Part shown: in pieces, positions 34,722 through 43,543 of the stretch | Layout of the letters: each line of letters starts with the position of its first letter | How positions within the stretch are numbered: the first letter of the stretch is position 1 | Source: Lewinellaceae bacterium SD302 | GTDB taxonomy: Bacteria > Bacteroidota > Bacteroidia > Chitinophagales > Saprospiraceae | Length of the DNA stretch: 64,000 nucleotides | NCBI GenBank assembly: GCA_002591745.1 | Contig: PDLQ01000018.1 | Coordinates: 49,272-113,271 of the forward strand | Reading direction: 5' to 3' | Translations under genes and position numbers: made by a program | Notes under the pieces: model-generated | What the model was told of the DNA's origin: nothing | The model's database searches: none | What the model saw: only the letters and a program-made list of their open reading frames with translations

Positions 34722-34919
34722 TTAGCCCGCTTGGCTTTGCAGGTAATTGCGGTAACTGTCGGCGTCCCAGCTGGGTACCTCGCGTTTGATACGGGCGGCA
34801 AAATCATTAGTGCCATCACCATTATTGGGAACGTCGGATGAGCTGAGCGAACGGAGTAACTTTTGTTTCTCTTCGGGGCTCAATTTTTCGATGGAATGCA
34901 ACAATTGATTGATCTTCAT
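34722..34919 (-). CDS. Small cytosolic protein, unknown function
   Basis: A 65-aa ORF (MKINQLLHSIEKLSPEEKQKL...) is predicted to be helical with a polar middle (NNGDGTNDF) and no membrane segment. The LSPEEKQKLL helix resembles N-terminal parts of small antitoxin-like proteins, but no partner toxin is adjacent, so that reading is weak. It has a terminator directly after it and starts 55 bp from bshB1's stop, so cotranscription with bshB1 is possible. Confidence 0.5.
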   Translation of the reverse strand: MKINQLLHSIEKLSPEEKQKLLRSLSSSDVPNNGDGTNDFAARIKREVPSWDADSYRNYLQSQAG

Positions 34920-34976
34920 AATGAGTCATTTTTGGTCAGGTTATTTTTACTACCTGATTTTTAAACTCATGGTTCA

Positions 34977-35708
34977 CTATTTGAGCAAAATCAAGTCATT
35001 AACGGCAATCACCCGTTCAACATTGAATGCTTCGGCCAGCTCCAATCCCGCTTCCCTGGCGAATACGGCGGCCTTGTAGCGTTGATAATTAAGAAAATCC
35101 TCTCCGCTGATGGGCGTTTTAGGTTCGTCGGCGTATTGGCCGCCGGGAGTGGCATGGAACTGAGATTCGTAGCAAAGAATGGCCTTCATTTTTTTGTCGA
35201 AGTGCCCTTTAATATCAACGATGAGGTCAGGCTTACGACTACGGTCCTGGCTGTAGTGGTAAACGGCCCGTGGGCGCCATTTTTCCTGAACTTTACCTTG
35301 ATCATCATGCGTTTCGATCTTCATCAGGCCACTCAGATAGCAGGCATCGGCGATAAGCCTGGCGGCGCGGCCATGATCGGGATGTCTGTCCTCTATTGCA
35401 TTGGCGAGTACGATCTCCGGCCGGGCCTCCCGTACGACTTTGATGATCTTGCGCAGGTTTTCTTCGCTGTGCTGAAAGAATCCGTCGGCCATATCTGCGT
35501 TGGCTCGGAATTTGGCACCCAGTACCTGGGCGGCGGCGTGTGCTTCTTTGGTCCTGATCTTGGCACTGCCCCGACTTCCCAGTTCACCCCGGGTGAGATC
35601 CAGTAAACCGATGGTATAACCTTTTTCACGGTGGGCCAGCAGGGTGCCGGCGCAACCTAGTTCAATGTCGTCGGGGTGTACGCCAATGGCGAGAATATCT
35701 ACTTGCAT
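34977..35708 (-). CDS. bshB1: Bacillithiol biosynthesis deacetylase BshB1
   Basis: The 243-aa protein belongs to the PIG-L zinc deacetylases. VHPDDIELGCAGTL near residue 9 and RHPDHGRAA near residue 110 supply the zinc ligands, and LDLTRGELGSRG (~36) is characteristic of BshB1. It removes the acetyl group from GlcNAc-malate during synthesis of bacillithiol, the main low-molecular-weight thiol in many Bacteroidota. The last part (YESQFHATPGGQY) also fits. Other bsh genes are not in the window. Confidence 0.92.
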   Translation of the reverse strand: MQVDILAIGVHPDDIELGCAGTLLAHREKGYTIGLLDLTRGELGSRGSAKIRTKEAHAAAQVLGAKFRANADMADGFFQHSEENLRKIIKVVREARPEIVLANAIEDRHPDHGRAARLIADACYLSGLMKIETHDDQGKVQEKWRPRAVYHYSQDRSRKPDLIVDIKGHFDKKMKAILCYESQFHATPGGQYADEPKTPISGEDFLNYQRYKAAVFAREAGLELAEAFNVERVIAVNDLILLK

Positions 35709-36159
35709 GTTTGGACGCGCGAAACGCTTTGGGACGCCTATACTTGTGGACGGGCTGCATATTTTTAAACAGCCGTTAGCCCTTTAGGCGATCTTTTGGG
35801 GTGAGGCTGCAAGATATAAAATCCGTCCTTCTTTCTTTGACGACAGTAGTGACGTTCGAGGTGTTTTGATTGGTGGTGAGATGGACGAAACTGTCGCTTA
35901 TCCGGCGTTGATTGCCAGAATCGCCATCGCTGGGGCCCTTAGGCTAAAATAAGTTTGCCGTTCAACGGGTAGAGGCCGTGGGGAAAGAGCAGATAGATCT
36001 GGCCGGTGATTGAATTGGCCAGAGCCAGAAAAATGGTAGTGACCAGATAGCGGTGAAGCAGGGAAAAGGGGACATGCCTACCCGGATTACCAAGGCTACT
36101 CAATCTCTCATTTGAAGTATTTGTGACCAAAAGCGTAAAGAGAGTTCTGCTTCACCCGT
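35709..36159. other. 451-bp spacer with a possible degraded membrane-protein fragment
   Basis: No solid gene. On the minus strand, 35939-36130 could encode 63 aa ending HRYLVTTIFLALANSITGQI and YLLFPHGLYPLNGKL. This looks like two membrane segments, possibly the remnant of an integral membrane protein, but it has no start signal or neighbour support. The rest is spacer upstream of bshB1; I see no clear hairpin. Confidence 0.3.
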
Positions 36160-37923
36160 TTACTTATTGCTCTCATACATCACAATACCTCCGACTACGG
36201 TCATGATGATATCAGTATCCATGATCTCTTCATCGGCGCAGGTGAGCAGGTTGTTGCTCATTACCGTCAGGTCACAGTAGGTGCCAGGAACCAAGCGGCC
36301 CTTGATGTCTTCTTCAAAGGCTGCGTAGGCCGGGGCTGCGGTATAACTGTGAAGGGCTTCTTCGCGGCTCATGCTTTGTTCGGGGAAGAAAACGACGTCG
36401 GGGCGGTCCACACGGCGGCGGGTGACGCTGGCGTAAAAACTTTCAATGGGGTCTACATCTTCCACGGGAGCGTCGGTACCGTTGGTGACCACCGCGCCAG
36501 CGTCCAGCAAACTTCTCCAGGGGTAGGCGCCGGTGCGGGCGCGTTCGGTACCCAGTCGTTTTTCGGCAAAAAGTGCATCGCTGGTACAGTGAATGCCCTG
36601 CATGCTGGCAATGACACCCAACTGGCCGAAGCGAGGAATATCCTCGGGGTGCAGGTGTTGGCTGTGCTCGATGCGCCAGCGGAGGTCTTGGGTATTGTCG
36701 GATTGCCCAATGTATTTTTCCATCACATCCAGGGTTTCCCGGTTGGCGCGGTCGCCGATGGCGTGTACGCAGAGTTGGAGATCGTGCTGGAGACAAAGCT
36801 GGGCAATACTGTCGACGGTAGCGACGGAAGTGGTGTTTTGGCCGGTAAAGCCGGGATTGTCAAAATACTCTTCGAGTAACCAGGCGCCGTAGCTGCCTAG
36901 TGCACCATCCAGTTCGGTTTTGATCGCTCCGCAATAAAAGACATCCTGGCCACCGGATACGGGGAAGTCATCTACTTTGCCGGCCATTTCCCGGTATGGA
37001 TGGCGTAGCATTGCCCAGAGGCGCAGGTCTAGGCTATCGTTATCAGCCAATTCTTTGTACCATTCGATTTCCTGGAAGGTAGAGCCAGCGTCCTGAAAGC
37101 TGGTGATACCTTTGCGCAGGCATTCCTGCTCTGCGGCACGAATACCGGCGAGCCATTCGGATTTACGTTCCTCGGGCTTCATTTTTTGAATGAAATCCTG
37201 GTAGGCGTCGGTGATCAGGTCCATTGCTCGTTCTTCAAAGACGCCGGTGGGGTTTCCCTGAACGTCACGGAGAATTCGTCCGCCTTCTGGATCTGGAGTT
37301 TCCTTGCTCACGTTCGCTAAATCCATAGCTACTTTGTTAGCAAAAAGGGCATGACCACTGGCGTGGCGTAAAACGACCGGGTGCTCTGCCGTCAACTTAC
37401 TCAATTCATCGTGGATGGGGTAGCCGCCGACACTATGGTCGTGGGGTTCGTCCCATTTTTCCTGGTGCCAACCCCGGCCGGTTACCCAGGCTCCGGCGGG
37501 TAGTTCGTTGGCACGTTCGGCGACCATGCCGACGATCTCGTTCCAGCTTTTCGACTTCAGGAAGTAGAGGTTGCGTAAGCTGCTGCCCAATCCGCTGAAG
37601 TGGGCGTGTCCCTCAATGAGGCCCGGGGTGACGAATGCGCCATTCAGATCAATATAACTTGTATGTTCATCAGTCCCGTAACCGTCTGCGAATTCCTTGG
37701 CGGTGGTTCCCTGGCTAGTGCCTACTTCCATAATTTTTCCTTCCCCGTCGACGAGCAGATAGTTGGCGCAATAATCCTGATTCGATGCCGAATCTCTACA
37801 ACCTTGCTCGGTCCAGATTTTACCGTTGAAAAACACCTTGGCGACCGGTTCGCTGGGGGAAGAGCAAGCAGCGCATAGGAGAATCAGTGCAAACAGCACG
37901 GTTTGACGAAGATGAAGCATCAT
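36160..37923 (-). CDS. YtcJ-like amidohydrolase, lipoprotein
   Basis: The 587-aa product has a lipobox (LLCAAC-S, Cys ~19). The amidohydrolase TIM barrel includes LIEGHAHFSGLG (~108, metal His-x-His), CVHAIGDRAN (~390), WRIEHSQHL (~415) and TNGTDAPVED (~475, metal Asp). This is the YtcJ type of metal-dependent hydrolase with uncertain substrate. The start codon overlaps the stop of the Lrp-family gene (TAATG), so the two are translationally coupled and the regulator likely responds to an amino-acid-like ligand linked to this enzyme. A dispersed-word copy lies within it. Confidence 0.85.
   Translation of the reverse strand: MMLHLRQTVLFALILLCAACSSPSEPVAKVFFNGKIWTEQGCRDSASNQDYCANYLLVDGEGKIMEVGTSQGTTAKEFADGYGTDEHTSYIDLNGAFVTPGLIEGHAHFSGLGSSLRNLYFLKSKSWNEIVGMVAERANELPAGAWVTGRGWHQEKWDEPHDHSVGGYPIHDELSKLTAEHPVVLRHASGHALFANKVAMDLANVSKETPDPEGGRILRDVQGNPTGVFEERAMDLITDAYQDFIQKMKPEERKSEWLAGIRAAEQECLRKGITSFQDAGSTFQEIEWYKELADNDSLDLRLWAMLRHPYREMAGKVDDFPVSGGQDVFYCGAIKTELDGALGSYGAWLLEEYFDNPGFTGQNTTSVATVDSIAQLCLQHDLQLCVHAIGDRANRETLDVMEKYIGQSDNTQDLRWRIEHSQHLHPEDIPRFGQLGVIASMQGIHCTSDALFAEKRLGTERARTGAYPWRSLLDAGAVVTNGTDAPVEDVDPIESFYASVTRRRVDRPDVVFFPEQSMSREEALHSYTAAPAYAAFEEDIKGRLVPGTYCDLTVMSNNLLTCADEEIMDTDIIMTVVGGIVMYESNK
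37328..37342 (+). repeat. 15-bp dispersed word inside the amidohydrolase gene (antisense)
   Basis: GCTACTTTGTTAGCA; the gene reads the opposite strand as A-N-K-V-A, the same peptide as in the GH113-like gene. Confidence 0.6.
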
Positions 37924-38432
37924 TAAGATTTGGTGGTTTTGCGGCTGTTCAGTTCCGCCATTTCAGTTTTAGACATCAGCTGCAGCGGCCTTTCGATGGC
38001 GGCTTCGAGGGAGATGAAGGTTTCGGTGCGTTGGATGCCGTCAATGGCCTGTATAGCGGCAAGGGCTTCCCTGAGGTGGTCGGTATCCCGACAAACTACT
38101 TTAATAAAAACACTGTAAACACCAGTCGTGTAGTGGGCCGATACGATCTCGGGGATGCGGGCGAATTGTTCGCTCACATCGTCGTACATACTACTTTTTT
38201 GTAGGTAAACACCCAGAAAAGAGGTGATGTCGTAACCGATCTTTCCGTAGTCGATTACCAGGCTTTCGCCCTTGACAATACCTGCCTCTCGTAGCTTATT
38301 CATCCGTACGTGGATGGTGCCACCGGAAACGTAGAGTTGGTTGGCCAGATCGGTGTAGGGGCGTTTGGCATCTTCCATGAGGAGGGCCAGTATCTGGCGG
38401 TCCAGGCTGTCTAAAACGTGTTTTTCGGGCAT
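37923..38432 (-). CDS. Lrp/AsnC-family transcriptional regulator
   Basis: The 169-aa protein has an N-terminal winged HTH (LDRQILALLMEDAKRPYTDLANQLYVSGGTIHVRMNKL, described here by its ends only: LDRQILALL near residue 8 and GGTIHVRM near 37). A C-terminal RAM/ligand-binding domain (YTTGVYSVFIKVVCRDTDHL) follows. Members bind amino acids or related metabolites and control catabolic or transport genes. It is the first gene of a coupled pair with the amidohydrolase (TAATG overlap). Confidence 0.92.
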   Translation of the reverse strand: MPEKHVLDSLDRQILALLMEDAKRPYTDLANQLYVSGGTIHVRMNKLREAGIVKGESLVIDYGKIGYDITSFLGVYLQKSSMYDDVSEQFARIPEIVSAHYTTGVYSVFIKVVCRDTDHLREALAAIQAIDGIQRTETFISLEAAIERPLQLMSKTEMAELNSRKTTKS

Positions 38433-38472
38433 TCGTCAGTAAGCTAATATAATTAGGACGAAGGTAGCATAT

Positions 38473-38991
38473 TTAAAGCTTTTTGATCCGCGCCTTTTTC
38501 TCGTCGGCTTTCCTTTGATCCTCGTCATTCTTCGACTTCGGAAAGACCAGGTCGGTGCTCGCGTAAGTGCTTCCAAACGTCTGGGCCGCGCTACGAACCT
38601 GTGCTATGGCATCCAGGAATTGCTCGTCGCGCAGTGCCCGTAAAGGATGAATGAAAGCGACCCAGATGACGTCATCGGCAATGGCGTATTTTACGTCCAG
38701 AGCGGTGTGGAAATTGGCCTCCATACAGGCCAGTATCTGTTCAGGAGTCGCTGAACTTGCTTCTATTACCGGAGAGATGATGCGCATACGGTCGTGGGCC
38801 TCGTCGGTAATACAGAGCATAATCGTTTCCTCCAGGGAAATCTGCCAGCTACCAAGGGTGCCTTCCAGTTGGGCGGAAGGGATATACTCCTTGAGTAATG
38901 AGTCCAGCCTGACGTTGGACATATCTTGAGCAAAGGTAGAAGAAATGATTAGTAAGGAGCAGATTATCAGATAGATGCGGTGCATGGGCAT
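38473..38991 (-). CDS. Exported protein of unknown function
   Basis: The 172-aa ORF starts with a signal peptide (IYLIICSLLIISSTFAQ, cleavage ~22). The mature part is mixed alpha/beta with a WVAFIHPLRALRDEQFLDAI segment, then a charged lysine-rich tail (KADEKKARIKKL). The early SLEETIMLCITDE context faintly recalls type III-chaperone/YbjN-like folds, but I would not assign it. The gene stands alone between the Lrp pair and the DUF4846 pair. Confidence 0.55.
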   Translation of the reverse strand: MPMHRIYLIICSLLIISSTFAQDMSNVRLDSLLKEYIPSAQLEGTLGSWQISLEETIMLCITDEAHDRMRIISPVIEASSATPEQILACMEANFHTALDVKYAIADDVIWVAFIHPLRALRDEQFLDAIAQVRSAAQTFGSTYASTDLVFPKSKNDEDQRKADEKKARIKKL

Positions 38992-39108
38992 TGGGTTTAT
39001 GAAATGGGCTAAACGCTAGACTTCCAGTTATAGTTATGTAGCCGATATGATGGATCTTTGATAGCTGGTGTATACAAAAATGGGTAGTAAGGTCTGGTTA
39101 CGAGCATT

Positions 39109-39123
39109 GCTACTTTGTTAGCC
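39109..39123 (+). repeat. 15-bp dispersed word in a spacer
   Basis: Exact GCTACTTTGTTAGCC, then TAAAGCCTTTT. The downstream AAAGCCTTT block also follows the copy at 43454. It is opposite in direction to both neighbouring genes, so it cannot serve them as a promoter. Confidence 0.7.
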
Positions 39124-39165
39124 TAAAGCCTTTTGCTGTTTCACTTTTGAAGCGAATGAATTTAA

Positions 39166-40095
39166 TTAAAAGCGCTTAAGCTGATCGGCGTAGAACGTCC
39201 ATTCAGGAGTATTCAATTGGCGCTCATTATTTTGGCTATCAAAGTAGCTGTGTTTACGCGAGCTAAAGTACCAGGCCGAATGAATGGCCGAGGCCGGATT
39301 TTTCAAAACATGCATCTCCTGAGCCGGCATATAACTCTGGGCGAGCATGAAGGCCACCTCGCCATTTTCCTCGCTTTCGGCCCGGTCTACTACGATCACC
39401 GCGTGGCCGGGGCTTCCCCCCTTGATGAAGACATCGCCGATTTGCAAGTCGCTAAGTAATACCGGTTTTAATTCTTTGTCCAGGGATAATGTACCTGCGT
39501 AGGAAAAGACCATCGTCAGATAACGCCGCCAATCTTTTTCCGGATCGGAGGATGAACGGCCGGGTATCCAATAAACTTTGTTGCCACTTACTTTGATGCG
39601 CTCTCCTTTACGCCACCTTCGGTACTCCGCTGGAAAGCCATTGGTGAAGTTGAAACTGATCTCGTCTTGTCGCCCACTGGCCCGCAGGTATTCTGCGCGT
39701 AGTCGCATGACGGCGTCGGCGCATTGCTGTAAGTCACGATCACCCACGTCAAGGTCCAGTACGGCCGCGTGTACGTCTTGCCTGCCTTTTAACCCGCCGT
39801 TGTAGAGATGAACTTTACTACCGTAAGGCTGTAACGGGAAGTGGCGTAGATAATAACCGAATGACTGGCTATCTAAAGCAGACCTGGTAAAGCCCTTTGG
39901 CGGCGGAAAGCGCTCCGCAATAGTTTCTCCTTCGTGAGAACGATTACGCTCGACGATTTCCGTGATCTCTCCCCGCAAAGGTGGGGGAGGGAGTTGTTCT
40001 TTTTCTGCCGGTTGCACAGAAGTGGGTTCCAGGTACATCTGCACACCCGAACCGATCAATAGTGCCAGCCCCAGAATTTTCAGTACTACTTTCAT
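39166..40095 (-). CDS. DUF4846-domain protein
   Basis: The 309-aa protein has an N-terminal hydrophobic leader (LKILGLALLIGSGVQMYL). The main domain shows YYLRHFPLQPYGSKVHLYNG, DLDVGDRDLQQCADAVMRLRAEY and GSPGHAVIVVDRAE, the DUF4846 pattern; the GHA segment could hold a catalytic His. The product is probably exported and the enzymatic role is unknown. Its start overlaps the stop of the SIMPL gene (TAATG), so the two are coupled, suggesting a shared envelope job. Confidence 0.8.
   Translation of the reverse strand: MKVVLKILGLALLIGSGVQMYLEPTSVQPAEKEQLPPPPLRGEITEIVERNRSHEGETIAERFPPPKGFTRSALDSQSFGYYLRHFPLQPYGSKVHLYNGGLKGRQDVHAAVLDLDVGDRDLQQCADAVMRLRAEYLRASGRQDEISFNFTNGFPAEYRRWRKGERIKVSGNKVYWIPGRSSSDPEKDWRRYLTMVFSYAGTLSLDKELKPVLLSDLQIGDVFIKGGSPGHAVIVVDRAESEENGEVAFMLAQSYMPAQEMHVLKNPASAIHSAWYFSSRKHSYFDSQNNERQLNTPEWTFYADQLKRF
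39234..39248 (-). repeat. Dispersed word variant inside the DUF4846 gene (sense)
   Basis: GCTACTTTGATAGCC on the coding strand. This ATAGCC-tail form is exactly what remains of the 48174 composite after cassette removal. Confidence 0.5.
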
Positions 40096-41108
40096 TATTC
40101 GTTCTCTTTGATGTCCATCCGAATGAGTTTGCCTTCCGGGGTAAGGATGAGGTATTGTTCTTTGACGACTGTCCGGGTATGGGTGGGCACGACCCGCGGT
40201 GGTAAAGTGAACCTGATTTTCAGGTTGTAGGAAAACTGTACGGCCGGTTCCAGGATATTGGGGTTGAGGACAATGTCGTAGTCGTTGGCCGGAATAGCAT
40301 TGTAGAAGCGGGAAACGGGTTTTTCAGCCTTGGTTACGTCTCCGTTCCCCTTCGGAATACGCTGGCTGCTGAAGGCCTGGTAGCTCTCGTAGCGGTTGGC
40401 CGGATAGGCCACCCAGGCATTCTCGGCGCTTTCACGGTAGGCACTGTCCAGGGCGATGCCGTTGGCCGAATAGAGTTCGACTTGTTCCTGCAGGTAAGCA
40501 AAAGCACTGGCCCGTAGCTCATTATAGACCTCCTGGGGCTCGTCGATGAAGTAATCGACTTTCACGATATCGTAAATCTCTTGCTCCGCCGCTGCGGTGA
40601 TGACGGCATCCAGCATTTCCGGTCTCAGGTAACGCACGTGGACATTTTTCTGAATTTCAAAGCCGGAGGGCACTTCGGTGTAATTGTCTTTAGAGAATAT
40701 TTTCTTGGTTAGCTCATATTCGTACTTGGGCAGGAAATTGACCATGTCGACGTAGATGTCTTCCGGGACAATTCCTACGGCAGTCATTCCGGATTTGAAG
40801 GCGTTGAGCCGGCGGTTCATTCGTTCATTGGCCTCGGCTGCCGTTTTACCGATCTGGAGAATACTGAAAATGGCGGTGTAGCTGTCGGCTCGCCGGTTGG
40901 CCAGGGCATTGATACTGATCTCTACCTGTCCATTATTCAGAAAAGCTGCTGCTTTAGGTACGCCCCGGTACTGGGGCTGGTAATTACTGTAGCTATTGCT
41001 GTTGCCCTGCGAACGTTGTTGGGCGTCGTAATTGCCCATGGCCTGAGCGCTCAGCTCAATGGGTGAGACCAGGATTAAGAAGAATGTAACGAAAGTAAGC
41101 TGCTTCAT
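40095..41108 (-). CDS. SIMPL (DUF541) domain protein
   Basis: The 337-aa product has a signal peptide (VTFFLILVSPIELSAQA). Residues ~60-300 carry the SIMPL pattern: an N-terminal strand with SYTAIFSILQIGKTAAEANERM, GMTAVGIVPEDIYVDMVNFLP, a variable loop and YLRPEMLDAVITAAAEQ. SIMPL proteins are exported and bind partner or membrane components; the biochemical role is not settled. It is coupled to the DUF4846 gene by a TAATG overlap. Confidence 0.8.
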   Translation of the reverse strand: MKQLTFVTFFLILVSPIELSAQAMGNYDAQQRSQGNSNSYSNYQPQYRGVPKAAAFLNNGQVEISINALANRRADSYTAIFSILQIGKTAAEANERMNRRLNAFKSGMTAVGIVPEDIYVDMVNFLPKYEYELTKKIFSKDNYTEVPSGFEIQKNVHVRYLRPEMLDAVITAAAEQEIYDIVKVDYFIDEPQEVYNELRASAFAYLQEQVELYSANGIALDSAYRESAENAWVAYPANRYESYQAFSSQRIPKGNGDVTKAEKPVSRFYNAIPANDYDIVLNPNILEPAVQFSYNLKIRFTLPPRVVPTHTRTVVKEQYLILTPEGKLIRMDIKENE

Positions 41109-41166
41109 TTTCGGCTAGGGGATTGGTTATGAAGTAGTAACGGGGAAATGTGTTGTTACAGTCTAG

Positions 41167-41219
41167 TGGTCTGGTGGGCAGCTCTGGCGTATAAAGCAGC
41201 CTGAAAGATCACCAGACCA
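41167..41219. terminator. Long-loop hairpin after the FKBP gene
   Basis: A perfect 10-bp inverted repeat (TGGTCTGGTG and CACCAGACCA) brackets ~33 nt directly downstream of the FKBP stop. There is no T-run, so it may be a terminator or an mRNA 3' stabiliser. Confidence 0.45.
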
Positions 41220-41224
41220 TCATT

Positions 41225-41665
41225 TTACCCCACCGCTGCAATCTCCACGTAAAAGATCAACTCGCTATTCGGTGGAATGCCCTGCCCCCTGCCCTTGGGG
41301 CCGTAACCGAGCTTCGAGGGAATGATGAGCGTAGCCTCGTCTCCCCAGCGCAGCAGCGCAATGCCTTCGTCCCAGCCGGGAATGACCTCACCGGCCCCGA
41401 GTTTAAAACGGGCTCCTTTAATATTTCCAAAGGATTGATCGAATACGCTGGCCTTGTCCGCCAGAATACCGACGTAATGCACTTCTACCTTCTGGCCCAA
41501 TTTGGGGGCGATACCTTCTCCGGCTTGATGAATCACGTAGCCCAGGCCGGATTCAGTTCTTTTTATGTCCAGTTCACCAGTCAGGTATTGTTTACGGATA
41601 TCTTTGGCCAGCTGCTCGTGCTCTTCGGCGCGGCGACGGAGTTTGGCTTTAGTGGGCTTTTTCAT
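41225..41665 (-). CDS. FKBP-type peptidyl-prolyl isomerase
   Basis: The 146-aa cytosolic protein has a basic helical N-terminus (KPTKAKLRRRAEEHEQL), then a complete FKBP domain: VEVHYVGILADKASVFDQSFG, FKLGAGEVIPGWDEGIALLRWGDEATLIIPSKLGYG and IPPNSELIFYVEI. The aromatic pocket residues (Y, D, F, W, Y) are present. It catalyses cis-trans isomerisation of prolyl bonds. No signal peptide, in contrast to many Bacteroidota FKBPs. Confidence 0.93.
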   Translation of the reverse strand: MKKPTKAKLRRRAEEHEQLAKDIRKQYLTGELDIKRTESGLGYVIHQAGEGIAPKLGQKVEVHYVGILADKASVFDQSFGNIKGARFKLGAGEVIPGWDEGIALLRWGDEATLIIPSKLGYGPKGRGQGIPPNSELIFYVEIAAVG

Positions 41666-41757
41666 GTCTGAAGTGTTTGGAACAAAAATAGCTGAATTAT
41701 AGTCACGGCGCAGCCGTTACGAGCCACCTGAACCACCTGCGTATCCAAATTTACCAA

Positions 41758-41779
41758 AGCGACCAGGAGGTCGCTAGCC
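41758..41779. repeat. GCTAGCGACCTCC-type palindromic repeat
   Basis: AGCGACCAGGAGGTCGCT is a near-perfect palindrome followed by AGCC. It lies just after the stop of the membrane HTH-like gene. The same unit occurs twice, inverted, at 48669-48829. Confidence 0.7.
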
Positions 41780-41788
41780 GGAATCCCA

Positions 41789-43057
41789 TCAAAAATCCTC
41801 CCGCCAAACCGACTCTCCTTGGTTATTCTGATAATCGAGGAAGTCCACCGCACCGCTACCGTCAAATTCAAAACGAAGCCCTACGATTTCTTTGGGGGTA
41901 TCGTCCATTTGATCTTGAAAAACTTTCTGGCCGTTTGTGAAGATATTGAACAATCCTTCCGTTGCCACTACTTGCAGGTCCTGCCATTGACGGGTATCAT
42001 CAAAAACGCCAAGACCACTCAGGTCAGATTGGCTTCCGTCAACCTGTTGCCCGGGGAAGTAGAGATTCAGCTCTGCAATACAACCGGGGGCACTGAGTGG
42101 AATGATGATGGCATCATCTTTCAGTAAGATGATCAGTCGAAAAAAGCGACAGATGGCCGAGCCGGTATCATAGCCGTGGCGAATACGAGTACTAAAACCG
42201 AAGTTGTTGCTGAATAAACCACCAAAGTCCGACGGCACTTTGCTAAAGGTTACCACTGGCACGTTTGGCTGTAAGTTTACGTTCATGGCACGTATATCAT
42301 CAGGGGTAGAACCCAGGCTTCCTCCGGAAATGAGATTTCTATTCGGTAAGTAAACTGGAGTAGGGGAGTGGTCGATCAGTCCTACCCAGTCATCCGAAGT
42401 AATGTAAATGTCGTGATGACGCACCACGTGATCACCCACGAGCAATTTAGCATTGAAATAGCCGGGCTCGTAATACTGAGAAGTGTGGGTGCGACCGTTT
42501 CTGGGTACCCGGACTCGCTTGCGACTGTCCCAGCTTTGCTGGATATAGATTTCGTCAAAGGGGGCGGCGTCGGCATGATATTCGAAGACGACGGAATTGG
42601 GCAAGCCCTTTGTGATACTGCGTGATTCGAAAGTAAATGCGCTGTCCGGCGGGATGGCACGCGACTCCGGTCGGATAACGGCAACAATGAAAAAAGTTAA
42701 TAGCAATAAAGCTAAAACCGCAGCACCGATGCGGAAGTAATTTTTTTGTGCTTGAACTTCTGGTTCGGGGAGTTTAATATTAGTTGCTACTTGCAATCTG
42801 AAAGAACGCCAGTTTTCGGCACCGGCAAAAACGGCTAGTGCATTCAGCGTGGTCAGGCTGGGGCTACTGGCATAGTTTACCCGGCCCCAGACTCTTTTGA
42901 GCGTAGTAGTACTTAAGCTTACCTCCGTAGCGGCCAAGATCAGTTCGCTGAGTTCTTCAAATTCCTGGTTGCTCCACTCTTGAGATCTGCCCCAACCAAG
43001 TTTGGCTTCAATGCCAAGCAGACACTCCTGAATAATTATGGCTTCCGTCTTTCTCAC
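41789..43057 (-). CDS. Membrane-tethered protein with an HTH-like N-terminus, unknown function
   Basis: The 422-aa protein starts with a ~85-residue helical domain. Its STTTLKRVWGRVNYASSPSLTTLNALAVFAG segment, cited here by its ends TLKRVWGR (~53) and TLNALAVFAG (~70), matches a DNA-binding-like module common in Bacteroidota regulators and is followed by NWRSFR. A single membrane helix follows (~110-130, AAVLALLLLTFFIVAVI). The remaining ~290 residues are a beta-rich exterior. Inference: a one-component membrane-bound sensor/regulator. No known sensor domain recognised. A palindromic repeat lies just after its stop. Confidence 0.6.
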   Translation of the reverse strand: MRKTEAIIIQECLLGIEAKLGWGRSQEWSNQEFEELSELILAATEVSLSTTTLKRVWGRVNYASSPSLTTLNALAVFAGAENWRSFRLQVATNIKLPEPEVQAQKNYFRIGAAVLALLLLTFFIVAVIRPESRAIPPDSAFTFESRSITKGLPNSVVFEYHADAAPFDEIYIQQSWDSRKRVRVPRNGRTHTSQYYEPGYFNAKLLVGDHVVRHHDIYITSDDWVGLIDHSPTPVYLPNRNLISGGSLGSTPDDIRAMNVNLQPNVPVVTFSKVPSDFGGLFSNNFGFSTRIRHGYDTGSAICRFFRLIILLKDDAIIIPLSAPGCIAELNLYFPGQQVDGSQSDLSGLGVFDDTRQWQDLQVVATEGLFNIFTNGQKVFQDQMDDTPKEIVGLRFEFDGSGAVDFLDYQNNQGESVWREDF

Positions 43058-43433
43058 GGAGCAAAGATAGACCGTGGTGAGTGTTCACGCTGGGCTTGCA
43101 CAGGATTGCACCAAATTGTACTACTTCCCTCCGCCTAGTTACTGATTTGCCGGCGACTGGATCAGTGTATTGAATAGCTTTATAGTATGCCAAAATGATT
43201 TTTCTAATAGAGTTATTTATTTTACTCATCCATAATTTTCTTAGATTGACATTGTGCCAGGTCCGTAACCTATAGTATCGAATTTAGTGACGCAGAAAAG
43301 CTGCTGGCTTTTACCAAAGCATTGCATTTGAGCACCTAAGAAAGTAGTTCCATTTTCGCTTAAGCGATGTGGCACAAACAGACCTGCATTTTTGACGATT
43401 TGACACTTGTGGTCTGTCTAGCCAGGTTCATTC

Positions 43434-43462
43434 TTGTCCTGATTACAACTACTGCTACTTTG
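43434..43462 (+). promoter_or_regulatory. Candidate promoter of the HisKA_2 kinase
   Basis: TTG at 43434-43436, 19 nt, TACTTTG at 43456-43462. Spacing equals that of the sulfatase promoter, and the -7-like box is again the word core. The start codon is 81 nt further. Confidence 0.3.
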
Positions 43463-43468
43463 CTAGTC
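43454..43468 (+). repeat. 15-bp dispersed word upstream of the kinase
   Basis: GCTACTTTGCTAGTC followed by AAAAGCCTTT. Confidence 0.65.
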
Positions 43469-43543
43469 AAAAGCCTTTAAAGTCGGTAAAGTAGAAATAA
43501 GCGTTGAATCAGTAGCTTTGCTGCTCAAGTCATCGAGCACAAA

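Larger units (their letters stand above)
43058..43543. other. 486-bp spacer upstream of the histidine kinase
   Basis: No ORF that I trust. The spacer is AT-rich and contains the divergent promoters of the HTH-like gene and the kinase. A dispersed-word copy at 43454 overlaps a promoter-like TTG/TACTTTG pair. Confidence 0.4.

Noticed and set aside
36104..36127. GCTAC and TTTGAAG separated by 11 bp, resembling a short composite
   Set aside because: The middle is not related to the cassette and its length differs; likely coincidence.
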